From NCBI GenBank assembly GCA_913061245.1, contig CAJXTO010000092.1:1-6188 (forward strand): 6,188 nucleotides of DNA, written 5' to 3'. The notes beneath the pieces are model-generated. The model was not told the DNA's origin, searched no databases, and saw only the letters and a program-made list of their open reading frames with translations. Position 1 is the first letter of the stretch, and each line of letters starts with the position of its first letter. The stretch is from an uncultured Oceanospirillales bacterium (GTDB lineage Bacteria; Pseudomonadota; Gammaproteobacteria; Pseudomonadales; Litorivicinaceae). The position numbers were made by a program, and so were the translations under genes. Shown here one piece after another: positions 5,945 to 6,188 of this stretch.

Positions 5945-6188
5945 GCTTTATCAGTAGAGAAGAAAGCTGAAATCGTTGAGAAGTTTGGCCGTGGCGGAAA
6001 CGACACGGGTTCACCGGAAGTCCAGGTTGCCCTGTTGACTGCCAATATTGAAGCCCTTCAGGGTCACTTCAAAAAGAACATCCATGACCACCACAGCCGT
6101 CGTGGTCTTATCCGGATGGTCAACCAGCGTCGTAAGTTGCTCGACTATCTGAAGTCAAAGGATCTGGGCCGTTATGCAGCATTGATCA
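5942..6188 (+). CDS. rpsO: 30S ribosomal protein S15 (3' end cut off by the window)
   Basis: S15 is a primary binding protein of the 16S rRNA central domain; it binds the three-way junction of helices 20-22 and nucleates the platform. In E. coli it also contacts the 50S subunit through bridge B4 and represses its own mRNA. Eighty-two codons plus one base are present and no stop is reached. The family is usually 88-89 residues, so about seven C-terminal residues are missing because of the window edge, not mutation. Signatures are FGRGGNDTGSPEVQVALLT (15-33), LQGHF (39-43), DHHSRRGL (49-56) and QRRKLLDYLK (62-71). It sits 31 nt after truB. In relatives pnp (polynucleotide phosphorylase) comes next, outside this window. 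Confidence 0.97.
   Translation, partial: MALSVEKKAEIVEKFGRGGNDTGSPEVQVALLTANIEALQGHFKKNIHDHHSRRGLIRMVNQRRKLLDYLKSKDLGRYAALI

Overview
This window is a run of core translation and transcription genes, all on the + strand, in the order rimP - nusA - infB - rbfA - truB - rpsO (rpsO runs off the right edge). The gene order, a NusA carrying both C-terminal acidic repeats, an IF2 with two IF2_N-type modules around a charged linker, and close protein similarity to the Escherichia coli counterparts (recalled, not searched) point to a gammaproteobacterium. Base composition looks balanced and even across the window. I cannot name the genus; a marine Oceanospirillales/Pseudomonadales-like lineage is only a guess. 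I see no mobile element, CRISPR array, RNA gene or horizontally acquired segment, and no new multi-gene system. The window is ordinary conserved chromosome.

Layout: bases 1-43 hold no recognisable gene. A compact intrinsic terminator (47-67) lies just before rimP (86-577). nusA (567-2087) overlaps the end of rimP by 11 nt. infB (2091-4583) follows nusA after 3 nt and appears to start with TTG. rbfA (4583-4954) and truB (4954-5910) each overlap the preceding stop by one base (TAATG and TGATG). rpsO starts at 5942 after a 31-nt gap, the longest between any two genes here. There is no gene-free stretch over 300 bases.

How the genes work together: RimP and RbfA help 30S subunits mature, TruB makes the T-loop pseudouridine of tRNAs, IF2 delivers fMet-tRNA to the ribosome, S15 is a primary 16S rRNA binding protein, and NusA modulates RNA polymerase pausing, termination and antitermination. 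The tight packing indicates one polycistronic mRNA with translational coupling at most junctions. No promoter was recognised, so transcription probably enters from upstream of the window by reading through the 47-67 terminator.

Points worth a second look are regulatory: the terminator at the operon entrance, the TTG start of IF2, a 14-bp hairpin and a five-proline run encoded in the IF2 linker, and a foldable RNA segment across the truB stop codon just upstream of the rpsO ribosome binding site that could be an S15 autoregulatory element.
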